From NCBI RefSeq assembly GCF_000002415.2, contig NC_009919.1, forward strand, positions 2,693,795 through 2,757,794: a stretch of DNA of 64,000 nucleotides, in the 5' to 3' direction. The notes beneath the pieces are model-generated. The model saw only the letters and a program-made list of their open reading frames with translations, searched no databases and was not told the origin of the DNA. This document shows positions 44,701-56,386 of the stretch, piece after piece (position 1 is the stretch's first letter; each line of letters opens with the position of its first letter). The position numbers and the translations under genes are program-made. Source of the stretch: Plasmodium vivax (taxonomy: Eukaryota > Apicomplexa > Aconoidasida > Haemosporida > Plasmodiidae).

Positions 44701-45982
44701 ATGGACGCCCTGCTGAGCGCGCTGAAGGAAGCAGTACACAAAATGAAATCCTACCAAATGAAATACAGCATAAACCTGAACGAGTTCCACAACCTGCTGT
44801 TTATCATTTCCATCCTGTTCGCTTTGGCATTTCTGTTTTACCTCATCGTGATTCTCTGTAGCATTTTTTGCAAAGGATCGAAACCAAACAAAATAGTTTT
44901 GCTGTTGGGTCCATGTGACAGTGGGAAGACGACTTTCCTTTTCAAATTAAAAACAGACAAATTATGTACGACCGTTCCTTCTATGAAAGAAAATGTGGCT
45001 TTTATAAGTTTGAAGAATAACAAGTGGAAGAAGTGCATTCGATTTGTGGACTTTCCTGGGCACCCCAAACTGTCCTTTGCCCTAAACAAGTATTTCAGCA
45101 TCACCAACGTCATCGTTTACGTTTTGGACTGCTCGGATCGGCAGGCCCTCAAAGTCGTTGCGGAGTAAGCACTGTGAGCGGCGGGTGTGGGAGTGCGAGT
45201 GAGCGATTGGACGCCAAATTACTCTCCACAGGGCACCCTTCAGTTGGAAACGGCAGACCGACTGGAAACTGGGAAGAGTCGAAAACCGCTTCTCCCCCCG
45301 CAAACCGCTTCACATCTCGCACACCGCCCCCCCCCCCCCGCAGGAAACTCTTCGAGCTGTACACCAACAAAGTCGTCGTGAAAAAGCAAATCCCCCTCAT
45401 CATCTTTTGCAACAAGACGGACCTGTGCAACTCGCGCCCGAAGCAAGTCATTAAGGAGGACTTGGAGAGGGAAATGTAAGTCAACAGGAAGATGCGATAA
45501 ATATATCGCCTTGTTGCCCACCCCATTTTACGAATCAGCTTTTTTTTCAAATTCTCCAAACAGATTATTATGCACACTTTTGGTATTTAACCGCCTCCCC
45601 CCCTTGCAGCGAAATTTTAAAAATGTCAAAATATAACAGCCTGGATGATGACTACAACGACGAGACGGAATGCTTCCTGGGCACCAACTCGGAATTCTTT
45701 CGATTTGAAAAGGCGCCATGTCATACGGTAAGTGCCGTTTCGCGGTGGGGCAAGCAGCGTCGTGGCAGTGTTAGTTGCTGCGTAAGCTGCTTCGTTAGCT
45801 GCCTTGTTAGCTGCTTTGTTGCTGTTTGAGGGACATCAGTGCACTCCGCACACTACCCACATATGCCTTTTTTTTTTTTTTTTCTTTTTTTTTTCCCCCT
45901 CTCCTTCCAGGAAATTTGCAGCGGGTCTGTAAAGAACAGCAACATTGAAGAAGTGGTGGAGCTTTTACAGAAATTTTACTAG
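44701..45982 (+). CDS. SRPRB: Signal recognition particle receptor subunit beta
   Basis: Four exons, 44701-45164, 45344-45475, 45610-45727 and 45911-45982, join in frame (about 261 residues). The first two donors are GTAAGC and GTAAGT. SRPRB is the membrane-anchored small GTPase that recruits SRP receptor alpha to the ER for co-translational targeting. A single N-terminal membrane helix is visible (about 29-57; LLFIISILFALAFLFYLIVIL). The GTPase motifs are G1 GPCDSGKTTF, G3 DFPGH and G4 FCNKTD, and the final exon gives the C-terminal helix EEVVELLQKFY. G1 has Cys-Asp where Ras-type P-loops have variable residues, in line with the family. The size matches SRPRB proteins elsewhere. Confidence 0.95.
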
Positions 45983-47557
45983 CCATCTGCGAGTGGCTCC
46001 TTTTTCGTGAAACCCAGTCCCCTCCCCTCATCAAGGGGGACGTCGTTCATTCATTAAAATACTTTTTAAGTCTTTTTCTCTTTTTTTGAGCAAAAGGGGA
46101 ACAACTTTTTTGTTAATTTCGTTTCCAAGAGGTTCCACTTAACAGTTTAGCTTTTTTGTCGATCTGTGTAAATGTGCACATGTGTACAGATGCACGAGGT
46201 GCACGTATGTCGATGCACTTATATTTGGCAGGGCATACGTATGGAACGCACATACGTCATCGCACATGTAAGCGAAAAACTTTCTCACCTTTCTAACATT
46301 TTAAGTTTAATTTAGAAAAAAAAAAAAAAAAAAAGGACAAAGTGGAGATGCCCACATGGCAAGTCGCGCGAGGGGGGGAAGTGCTAGTGGGGGACCACTC
46401 CCCTGCAGATATCAGCACGATAGGCACAACAGCACTGCGTAAACATACCCGTTATTTGCCTTCTTTCTTTCCCGTTCTGCCAATATAACAGAGCAGCTGG
46501 TGTGTTACTCCCCAGATGAAAAAAAAAGGGGCGAATTGCCTTTTATATCCTTACAGTGCCTCTCTCCACACTGCCTTCTTGTTAAAACCTGCTTAGCTCG
46601 CACAACGTTATACGTATTGATAAACCTTTTAATTAATTGTTAAGGCAACTTAAAGAGGGGTAAAAAAAATGGCTGTAACAAAAAATAAGCTATACGGAAA
46701 AAAAAAATTTAAAAAAAGGCACATTGCCTCGAATGTACCATGGGGCTGTTTCACCTGTTGGAAACGTCATGAAAAGGGAAAAAAAAAAGACCTTCATTTA
46801 TGCATGCGAAGCACGCGTCCAACATGCTGCGGGTACAGCAGCACTGGCACGTCATGCATACTTATTTGTATAGGCCCACCCATGAAAAGAAATAAACAGC
46901 GGTGTGAGGCATCACGTGTGGAGGAAATCAAACGGCGAGCGGGGAACATCACATAAACATACACATGCGAAAGGGGGAACACTTTCTTGTTAAAAATACA
47001 ACATGGAGAAGGGCCCCCCCGGGGGGCTCACAAATGATGGGCAGCTACTATACAAACATAGGGCGGTCAACCAAAGGGGGGTCGGCCAAACGAAAACAGA
47101 CACACCGCGCAGGCAAGTTCGTGTCCAAAGGGGCACGATTTTGTGGGCCTGCGCAGTGAACATTAAAAATGCAAACTTACCAAAAAAAAAAGAAAAATTA
47201 ACATAATGCAGGATGGTTACTTAAAAGGAGCAAACCGTGTAAGCATTAAACGAAACAGGGGAGTAACTAATATGCGCGCTTCCCAGCTGTGAAGGGCCAC
47301 ATAAAAGCAACATCGCGAATGGGTGTATGCATATGTGTGTGTGTGCAAAATGCACCAGTCGTAACATTTGCGCACACTTAAAAAAAATATGAACATTTGA
47401 GCTATTTTAAAAAAAAAAAAAAATTGTTCATATTTTTTTTCCACTTTTGCGCTTTTTTCTGGAGCGAAATGGCTATCTGGGTGACTAGCTAGCTATTTGG
47501 CGAAATGGCTAGCCATGTCGCCGCGACACGCACACCTCTGCCTGTGCACCCCGCCAA
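45983..47557. other. Convergent intergenic region, SRPRB to PKB
   Basis: 1.6 kb of 3' flanks with poly(A) at 46315-46334 and 47409-47423. No supported gene or ordered repeat. Confidence 0.7.
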
Positions 47558-49958
47558 CTAGTCGTACAAACTGTAGTTGAAGCCCTTGATCATGTAGCTC
47601 TTCTGCGACTTGACGGCAATCGGGTTGCTGTCAAACTTGTCCGAGTACCGCAGCGGCATGCACAAAAACTCCTTGTCGAAATTTTGAACGTCCATTTGGT
47701 CAAACAGGGGGGGTTTGAAAGGCGGTTTCACCTTCTTGTTCAGGACATCATCCCAGTTGACATTTTTAAAAAAAGGGTGGTTCTTAATTTCTTCTGCGTC
47801 GGTAACTCCTGACCCTAATCTTTTCTTGGGATTTTTTTCAAATAATTTCTTTAGCAAATCTACAGCATCGGGGGATAGGAAGCAGGGGTACCTCAACGTC
47901 TCGTGTTTGATTCTTTCGAACAGGACAGCCCTACTGGAACTGTTAAACGGTAATCTCCCAGTTAACATTTCATACAGCATGATGCCCAGGCTCCACCAGT
48001 CTACAGCTTTCCCATGGCCACATTGGTCGATAATTTCTGGAGCTAAATATTCGGGGGTACCACACAACGACCTGGCAGAATTGTTGTCAGAAATTCCTTC
48101 CTTGGAAAGGCCAAAATCGGTTAGCCTTATATGGCCCATTTCGTCAAGCAACACATTTTCTGGTTTCACATCCCTATAAATTATGTTTAGCTTGTGTAAG
48201 TACTGCAAAGCTAGGATGATCTCCGCAGTGTAGAAGATGGCCGCTTCCTCGGTAAGCTCTCTCATTTTGGATAGGTGAAAAAATAATTCCCCCCCTGGGC
48301 AGTATTCCAATATGAAATACAACTTCTTGGTGGTCTGAAAGGCGTAGTACAATTTGACAATAAACGGATGAGAGACGCATTTTAATACATTCCTCTCAAT
48401 TTTGGTATGTTCCAACTGATTTCGTGAAATGATGTTTTCCTTTCTGAGTATCTTCATGGCGTAGAGCTTGTTGTTTTGGGTATGCTTTACAAGCAGCACT
48501 TTTCCGTATGAGCCCCTGCCGATTACCTTTAAGAAGGTGAAGTTGTCTGGCCTGAGCGATTTTTTTCTCCTTCCATAGGACAGAGACAGCGTTTTCCTGA
48601 ACCTCCCCTTCTTTTGCTTCTCGTACTCGTCGTGCAGGAACAGGCAGTCGTCGTTCAGCTTGAAGACGCGGCTGCTCTTGTCCTTCCTGTTCATCAGGGT
48701 GAAGTTGGTCGTGTTGGAAATGTTCGCCGCGTTCGCCATGTTGTCCTTGTAGCAGACATTTCCGTTGGGGTTCGAGGTGAGGCCGTCCCTGCGTGGGGAA
48801 AAAAAAAAAGGGGGGACACATGAGGGTATGCGAACGAGGAAGATGCGTGACGATTGGAAGTTGCACAAGTTGGAAGATGCAGACAAATAGGGAGAATCCC
48901 ACACGTGCGCGCTCTTCTAACCCCTGGCGGGCCGCTTCCTCCTCGCGGGGCTTGTTCTTCGCGCTGCTCCTGAAGGTCCAGTAGTTGGACTTGAACGCCT
49001 TGAACTTGGGCGACTTGGCAGCTTGGGCCTTCTTAAGGGGGGTGCCCGACTTCTGCTTGTGCAACCCCCCCCGACCTTCGTCCTCCAAGATGGTCTTTGC
49101 ATACATGTACATGTTATTGGTGAACATGTCTCCATTCTCTCCACTCTCTCCAAACGTATTTTTCGAATTTTGAAATTTTCCCCCCTTGGCGTACATTTTG
49201 CAAATGTTTCGGTTTCCATACGAATGTGCACAGGCATATCTGTCTACCTGATTTTTATAATTGTTCATTTGGGCATCCGTCGAAAACTCAAGTCCTGCAG
49301 TCGTGTTCATGTGTATGAAGTCCTCAATTTCCTCCCCTTTGCAATTATTTCTCTTTAAAAATGGGAACTTGAATAAATGTCCCCTCCTTTTGTTGTGATA
49401 ATCGTAATTTAGTTTAAATAATTTGGTCCTCTCCACACTACTGCGCGCCCCTGCCTTGTGCATAATGCAGTTGCTGTGTTTGCTCATTTTGAGGTTTTTG
49501 CCTGGCGCGAAAATGTCATCAAAATTTTTCTTTTTTAAAATGTTGGCATTATTTGCCTTACTAGCATAATTTGCGTTATTTGCCTTATTAGCATAACTTG
49601 CGCTGTTTGTCTTATTAGCATAATTTGCACTTGTTGCCTTATTCGCATAACTTGCACTTGTTGCCTTACTTGCATGCTTTCCATTTGCGTCCATTTTGAT
49701 GGACTTCTGTTGCGCGTTGCTGTTTTCAATTGGAGGGATGCAGCCGTTCTTCTCGCCTCTTTGCTCATCCTCCTCCAGGCTGTTCTTCTTGTTGGTAATT
49801 ATTTTTTTGCTTTTGCCCTTCGTTCTGGTGATTAAAAAGTTCAAATACTTTCGAAACCTCTTTTTGTGAAATGACATGCCGCAGGAGCCCTCCGGGGGGG
49901 CGTTATTCTTCTGCCTATTCTTTTCCGAGAAATATTTAAAAAACTTCATGTGACTCAT
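47558..49958 (-). CDS. PKB: Protein kinase B-like AGC serine/threonine kinase
   Basis: Two minus-strand exons, 49958-48922 and 48788-47558, join in phase 2 (about 755 residues). The catalytic domain lies at about 427-690: glycine loop IGRGSYGKV, lysine in YAMKIL, catalytic loop IYRDVKPENV, DFG, activation-loop SLCGTPEYLAPE. An AGC C-tail follows (KPPFKPPLFDQ). There is no pleckstrin-homology domain. The N-terminal 345 residues are basic and Asn/Lys-rich with a tandem of YANKA/TSAN units. In P. falciparum the kinase is reported to be calmodulin-activated and to act in invasion, including phosphorylating motor-complex protein GAP45. At the tail end, the expected FxxF-S/T-Y hydrophobic motif reads IKGFNY, with Asn at the usual phosphosite. 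The intron donor is the weaker GTTAGA, and exon 2 opens at GACGGCCTCACC. Confidence 0.95.
49540..49680 (-). repeat. In-frame YANKA/TSAN repeats in the PKB N-terminal extension
   Basis: About nine imperfect 15-bp copies (plus-strand motif TTATTNGCATAATTTGC) encode alternating Ala-Asn-Lys-Ala and Ser/Asn-Ala-Asn/Ser-Tyr units. Confidence 0.9.
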
Positions 49959-52140
49959 TTTGGGGTGGGGACAGGTCCTTCTATGCGCTGCGTGTGTGCA
50001 CGTTCATACGAAGGTGCGGCGTGCCTCTTCGTTGCAGTTATCTGTGTATGTACGTAATGGTACATCACATAGGGGGGGGTGTGCAAAGGAGGAGGAATGT
50101 TCGTATAACACTTGGGGGGATTTTTAATCGGCATACGCTCCAAATGGCAGGGTTGCTTTTCCTCAGTTTTTCTGTTTTCCTCAGTTTTTCTGTTTTCCTC
50201 AGTTTTTCTGTATTCCTCCGTTTTTTCTGTATTCCTCTGTTTTTTTTTTTTTCCTCAGTTTTTCTGTATTCCTCTGTTTTTTTTTTCCTCTGTTTTTTTT
50301 TTTTTTGTGAAAAAAATGAACAAATATTCGAGGGACAAACAACCCGCTGGCTCTTCAAACTGGAGCGGCAAGCGGGCGGCGGGGGGAATCCCAACGGAAG
50401 CTGCACATTTATTTTTAAAAAATTAACTCTCAATGGTGGGAGTCACGAACATGAAAACGAATTGGACATTATCATAAAAATTAAAAGCTTGACGCGGCTT
50501 TGGCAAAAATTATCCCAGCAGAATTGGTGAAATAACTTTCGTTTATTTTCCCCTGGGTTACGCGCTTAAGCCGTGCAAGAAAAAAAAGGAAAAAAAAAAA
50601 AAAAATAAAGCGGTGGGAGGGGAGTACACTTCGGCTGGCGCGTACGACGAATGTGGCAAATGCGGCGAACAGACTCGCGGCCGGCGTGAGAACCGTGCAA
50701 CGCGCGGAGGGAGTGGAGGCAGTCGTGGGGGGTGAAAAAGTTAAGCTGACGCTAAGGCTGGCGCTAAATATGCCACTAAAGCTGCAACAAAGCTGCCACA
50801 AAGCTGCCACAAAGCTGCCACAAAGCTGCCACAAAGCTGCCACAAAAGCTGCCGCTTAAGTTGGCCTTAACGTGCGAGCTGATATTGGCGGACGAAGGAA
50901 GTTCGGGAATTAAAGGGATGTGGGGAGTATATACGGGATGAAGCGAAAATTAATAAGGGTACATTTTTTGTGTACATACTTTTTTGAAAATTTGCTGGAA
51001 ACGCAGTTGAAGGAGAAGCAAACAAATTGGAAAAAGCAAATTGGAAGAAGCAAAATGGAAGAAGCAAATTGGAGGAAGCAAATTGGAGGAAGCAAAATCG
51101 AAGCAAACTCGCGCACACGCGAAAATGGCGAGCATTTGCAGGCACAATCGCAAATGCACAAATGCACATTTGGCTTTTTTCCCGCAGGTTTGAATGGGCC
51201 AACTTTTGTGCATGTAAGAGGGCATGTGCACGCACGCACGCACCAGCTGGGGGGAAGGGGGGGGGATGTTGAGTATGTGCGTGAGGATTGCGTACTTATG
51301 TGCGAACGCGTGAAGGCACATGTGTATGGCGAATATGCAACTGGCTCCTTCTGCGCGCCCTTCTGGTTATAACACCCATTTTTATGCTTCGACAAAGTGC
51401 CTTTTTGACTTTTTTTTTTTTTTTTTTTTTGAACTTTTCACGGGGGAATAAGCAAGCTGCGGAGTTTTACTGCCTCCTCTTTTTTTTTTCTTTTTTTTTT
51501 TTTTCCCCCTTTTAGTGTACTCACCTTTTTAGATCACATAAATGCAAACCGTTTTTCAAGCCCCATTTGGTGAAGTAGGCTCAGTTGATTTTTTGACCTT
51601 TTGACCTTTCGCTTTTTTTTTTTTTTTTTTTCGGCAAACAAATCATTTTTGGGTGTTGCAAAATTTTTTTGCGTTTTTTTTTTTTTTTTAAAAGCAGCCC
51701 TTTCGGGTGTTTTCCGTGCGCACATGTCCACAACGTGCATGCGGCTTACGTAGATAAGCACTCCGACGCGTATGTGGGGGTGCACGCAGGTATGCACATG
51801 TGGCATACAAATGTAGCATACACATGTAGCATACGCATGTAGGCCCCCACACGTAAGAATACACACGTGCCAGTTTGCACCTGCTCAACGGAGCCCCTCG
51901 CAAAACGCACCTTGTTCGTCTTCGCGCGCAGCGCCCGTTTGTTCTTTCTTCCTTTTCGGTTGGAAACGCATTCAATCTGTCAACTTGGTAAGGCGTCTTG
52001 GCATGGGTCCCTCCGGTGGACACAGCCGATCTGGGGCTCACCCCGCCGACGTTCCACAGACGTATTACGGACGTACCGTCAAAAATCCCCACAATTTGCG
52101 TCTTTTTCCCCCGTTTTAAGTACCCCCACAAATTAGAGAA
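49959..52140. other. Divergent intergenic region, PKB and F-box gene
   Basis: 2.2 kb with no supported gene. It holds CTCAGTTTTTCTGTTTTC repeats (50160-50300), five or more copies of AAAGCTGCCAC (50775-50852), AATTGGAAGAAGCAAA repeats (51023-51105), poly(T) runs at 51410-51430, 51480-51504 and 51613-51631, and a CATACACATGTAGCATA repeat near 51800-51842. Confidence 0.75.
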
Positions 52141-54308
52141 ATGTTCGAACAAACGAAACAGCCCCCCGACAAGTCTACCAATTGCATAAACTCAAAAAAG
52201 GAAAAAGCAAAAAAATTATTCCTGCAAGCATTAAACCATGAGCGTGATGAAAATTATTTAAAGGCAACCAAATTTTACCAAGAAGCTGTCAAGCTTTACC
52301 CAAATGTCCTCAAACTGTACATCAACGATAATGACGAGAGTAGGTACGGTTGCGTCAGTTGAGCGTGCACGTTGGGGTGCTCATGTAAAGAGGGCAATTC
52401 GTTTTGTCTGCCTGATGAGCGATCATCTTCCGCTTTTTCCCCCTTTTCATTTTAATACACCCTTCTTTCACGCATTGGTACGCCACCGCCAACACGCTCC
52501 ACCATTTCCCACCTTCGCAAAATGCAGTGAAAAAAGCAAACCTGTAGAAGAAGCCACTCCGAGAGAGCAGAATGCCTACTTGATTAACATATTAACAGAA
52601 AATTTTTTTGGCATTATAAAGTTCCTGGATTTTTACTCCCTCCATAGGTTAGCACGGCGTTATGTGCATCTTTCTTTTTGCTAAGTGAGAGGGGGGAGAG
52701 CTTCCCAAAAGGGGATTCCCATCACACGCATAAGAGCGTGACCTCCACTAAGGTAGACAACATGTGGGAGGCACATTTCAGAGGAATGGAAGATAAAATG
52801 CATAAATTGCAGTTAAAGCGTTCCTGCACAGTTTCACCTTGCAAGCGAGTTCCCCATTGCGCGTGTTACAGTGTTTCATTTTGCACACACATACATACGT
52901 ACACGTATGCGATGGGGGACAGTTCTGTCCGTTGGGGCCAGTCAGCGTGGCCACGTTGAATGTGTGCTACGTTCCACCCGCGAGAGAACACCCCCTTAAC
53001 TGCGAGCTTTACTTGTGCCAAAATGGGAGACATAAGAGAGAACACAACTTCGTATGAACCGTTCATACATTTTTTTTTTTTTTTTTTTCTTCCTTCCTCT
53101 GCGATGGGCCTACAAGCAGATTCCTCTTCTCCTGCAAAGGCATACACTCCCATGTGTCGGTTGAAGGCGAATATAAGCGGCTGTGCGAGAGGAACTTCCA
53201 GAACTGTGAGGAGAAGAGCAGGGCGTACGGGAATTCCTTCAAAAGGTGTGCCCGCGGGGAGATGAGTTGCATTCCATCGAAAAAGAAAAAAACACAAAAA
53301 ATTCTCAAACGCACGAGCCGAATGGCTGAGATGACCCTCCCTGCGCACATCCGCTCCGCTTCCCCCCCTGCAGGCTGCTGCTGGAGTACCCCCGCATCCG
53401 GCACGACGGCGTCTACATCAGCTGCGTCACGTACATAAGATGTGAGTGGCTGAAAAGGCGAAGAAAAGCGCCCGACGCAGGCGCAAAAGAGCTACGCGCG
53501 TGTGAACAAGCACATACGTTCACACGTGTGCGAACTTTTACGCGCCGCCGCCCTTATGCGCCACTCACAGTGATCTGATCGCCCCCACCCACCCCCGAAA
53601 CGACAGCCCTGAAGGACATCGGCAACATACACCTGGACCCGAAGGACAGAGACCGAGTCATTTACAACCCATGCGTAGTGACCTACTTCCGCTACCTCCT
53701 ATTCATCAACGACTCGAACAAAGTGCTGGTGATGCGCTCCGAGGTGAACAAAAAGGAAGTTTTGGAAGCCCTAAAAATATCGTACAACAAGTTAAAGCAT
53801 TGGGATTTGTCCGTGCCAAGTGATGCCTTGATAAAGGGGTTAATAAAATTCCAGGGGGAGAGCGAAAACGGCTTGGTTAAAATGGTTAGGATAGGTGAAT
53901 ATACATTTAATGAAAGTGAAAGGGTCATCGAAATAAGTTACCCCGAGTCTCTAAGCGAACCATTTAAGTATAAAAATATCATTCAGTTGCGCCTGAAAAA
54001 TTATTTGAGCGCCAGCAACAACATGCTCAAGTGGATGTCCTTCAGAATTTTGTCCAAGCTGAAGCTCAGCTCTTCGGAGGACACCCTCAACATCAAAAAC
54101 CGGCAGTACAGGTGGGGGGCGCGACACTATGCGTGAACGTCAGTGAGTGTGCGCAAACGTGAGCGTGTCTGTGCATGCGTATGCACTTCTACGTACCCGC
54201 GCGTGTATATTTGCTCCCACCCCATTCGCGCCCCCTCGCAGGCCCTTCTTCTTCTTTAACCTGAACTTTCTGTCCCACCTGTTTATAACAAAAATTCCGG
54301 AGACATGA
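52141..54308 (+). CDS. FBXO9-like F-box protein
   Basis: Six exons, 52141-52343, 52528-52647, 53120-53245, 53374-53441, 53607-54111 and 54242-54308, join in frame (about 362 residues). Residues 20-60 form a TPR/MIT-like helical pair (LFLQALNHERDENYLKATKFYQEAVKLYPN). Residues about 80-130 form an F-box (ENFFGIIKFLDFYSLHR|FLFSCKGIHS), the SKP1-binding module of SCF ubiquitin ligases. The rest matches FBXO9/yeast Hrt3: YPRIRHDGVYISCVTYIR, then YFRYLLFINDSNKVLVMRS, and an extended beta-rich domain. The exon-2/3 junction restores the F-box helix, which supports the splice model. Substrates are unknown. The first ATG follows a run of stop codons in the leader. Confidence 0.85.
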
Positions 54309-55138
54309 CGCGCGCGGGGATGTGCCCACCTGGGCGAATTCGCCGCAGTCAGATCACTCACACATAAAGTAGCAAAAAAAAAAAAAAAAAAACACATCCG
54401 CGCTCTTTTGCGCAAGTCCGTTTTTTTATGTTGCCATACATCGCTTTCGCGCCATATGGGCGGCCAGAATTTGTTCAGAGTTTTCCTCAAAAGGGGAAGG
54501 TCTCGCCGACTTGCCCTGCAGCGTTGTGTAGCTTCACTTTTGTTTTGCCTTCTTCTCACGCATGGCCGCGGAGAGGGATTCCCCCACAGCTTTTTTCCCC
54601 GTTCGCTCTGCCGGTGACACTGCGAGGGAAGGAACGCCTCTCTCCCCCGCGTAACCCCCCCTTGTTTTATTTGACACGTTCCACCGTCCCCATGGCTATG
54701 TTATTTCACGTGGCAAAAAATGGCTTTCCCCACCGCTGCCCCATCGGCACTGGTCTTCACCGTATGAGCGGCAAAGGGAGTGCGTAGCTTCCTTTTTGCG
54801 CTTTTACTTATTTATTCATTTATTTATTTAACTTATTTTTTTATTTTATTTTTTTATGTAAGAGAATTTCCCCCTTTTTTATAAAATTGTGGGGAGCCTC
54901 CCAAAATGAGCAAAGGGCAGGGCGCCTCCGCTTCCCGTGTCCGTCGTAGAGAAGTGTAAATCGGGAAAGTTTCCAGTTCGGCCATCTTGGCAGGTTCGCG
55001 GTGAGTTGGCGGCGAGTGGGCGGCCAGCCCCGCGCACGGCATGTTGACCGATTGAGCGATTGGCCTGTTGACCTGTTGACCTGTTGACCTGTTCACCCAT
55101 TCCCCTGCTGACCTATTCACCCGTTAACCTGGTGGAGA
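54309..55138. other. Intergenic region upstream of SOSS-B-like gene
   Basis: 0.8 kb containing poly(A) at 54373-54391, a TTTATTTATT tract at 54807-54855, and a run of GACCTGTT 8-9 bp repeats at about 55062-55130 next to the start codon. No supported gene. Confidence 0.7.
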
Positions 55139-56168
55139 ATGCCCGAAGAAGCTTTTTTCCCCATTAAGGACCTGAAGCCGCTTATGAGCAACCTGTGCGT
55201 GCAGTGCCTCATCGTGAAGTTTGTGGAGGACCCCCCAGACCACATAAACAACGTAGTGAAATACCACTACCTAGTGGCAGACATAAGCGGGGCGGTCATA
55301 TTGTGTATCCCTCGCTCGCTCATAGAAGAGGAGCTCACCAGAAAGAGTGTCGACGTGTTTAATGATGACCTGGACGATGCGGTGGAGTGGCACAGCTCCG
55401 CTCCTCTCAACCTGAGCGACCATGTGGGCAGCGGCACGGTGACTGAGCATGTAAGGGGCCCCCACGACGTGGGCAAGAAGCCGCCCAGCGGTACGATCAC
55501 AGCGAACCAGTCGAATTCGGCAGGCCCATCCAACGTGACCAAAATTAACAACCCGCGAAGCTGCAAGTACTTCTTCCGGGTGGGGGACATCCTGATCATT
55601 TACGGGGGCGTGACTACGTGGTCCATGGGGAAAATGGTACTGCTGTGTAGCGGCTGCGTAGCGGCTACGTAGCGGCAACGTTAGCGGAGTATTCGTGGCA
55701 GTGACAGGGGGGGCGTCGCACCAATTCGCTGCACGGCGCCCCTAAAGGAGCCACCCCTTAACTTCTCTCTCTTTCTCCCCCCCGTTCACGCAGGTCATCA
55801 TGCCCAGCACGCGGGCCAAGAAGGGAGGCCCGCAGGAAGTCAGGGGGTCCATCCAAAGAGTAGGCTTCTTCAACATGGAGGTTAGTCTCGAACCGAACGT
55901 CAGCAATTTGATAACTTCTACGACGGAGAAGAAGTACCAGCCCGGGGTGGAGGGTGCTGGTCAGGCAGTTCGTAGTACCCCCCCAGGGAGGAGTACAGAT
56001 GGAGGGAGGAGTACAGATGGAGGGAGGAGTACAGATGGTGGGAAGAGCACAGATGGGGGGAGGAAGGAGGACGAAGCGAAGAGTAGCGCCCACCACGAGT
56101 TTGTGGGAGAGGAAAAGGAGAGCAAATATGACATTCTTCCTCTGCTGCGGGGAGAGGACGTGTGGTAG
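55139..56168 (+). CDS. SOSS-B/NABP-like OB-fold single-stranded-DNA-binding protein
   Basis: Two exons, 55139-55636 and 55794-56168, join in phase 0 (about 290 residues). The pattern follows the OB-fold of human SOSS-B1/B2: FFPIKDLKPLMSNLCVQCLIVK, YHYLVADISGAVILCIP, FRVGDILIIYGGVTTWSMGKM|VIMP, and a final GFFNMEVSLEPNVS like GEFCMVYSEVPNFSE. In animals this protein binds single-stranded DNA at double-strand breaks with INTS3. About 95 residues of non-conserved sequence are inserted between OB strands 3 and 4, and the tail contains RSTDGG hexapeptide repeats (18-bp unit, 55984-56060). The exon join falls inside the OB-fold and restores it, which supports the intron. Confidence 0.78.
55984..56062 (+). 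repeat. 18-bp in-frame repeat (RSTDGG) in the SOSS-B-like gene
   Basis: Four tandem copies of GGGAGGAGTACAGATGGA; the last carries AAG for Arg. Confidence 0.92.
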
Positions 56169-56337
56169 GGTTTCGGCAGGGGCTAAAAGCGAAGCAGCGA
56201 AAGCGAATTAACGAACGTATCAGGCGAAACAAACGCATTGTGGCGCAGCCTGCTGAAAAGTTGTCCGAACGGAAAGACGAAAAGGAAGGCCACGCGGGAG
56301 GTGTGTGCACTCCAGTGAAGAATTCGATTCGTCCCGT

Positions 56338-56370
<33 letters not shown>

Positions 56371-56386
56371 GTGTTAAACGACCGCC
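56169..56386. repeat. Poly(A) tract in short convergent spacer
   Basis: The 218-bp spacer between the SOSS-B-like and STEEP1-like stops contains a 27-base poly(A) at 56344-56370. Confidence 0.8.
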
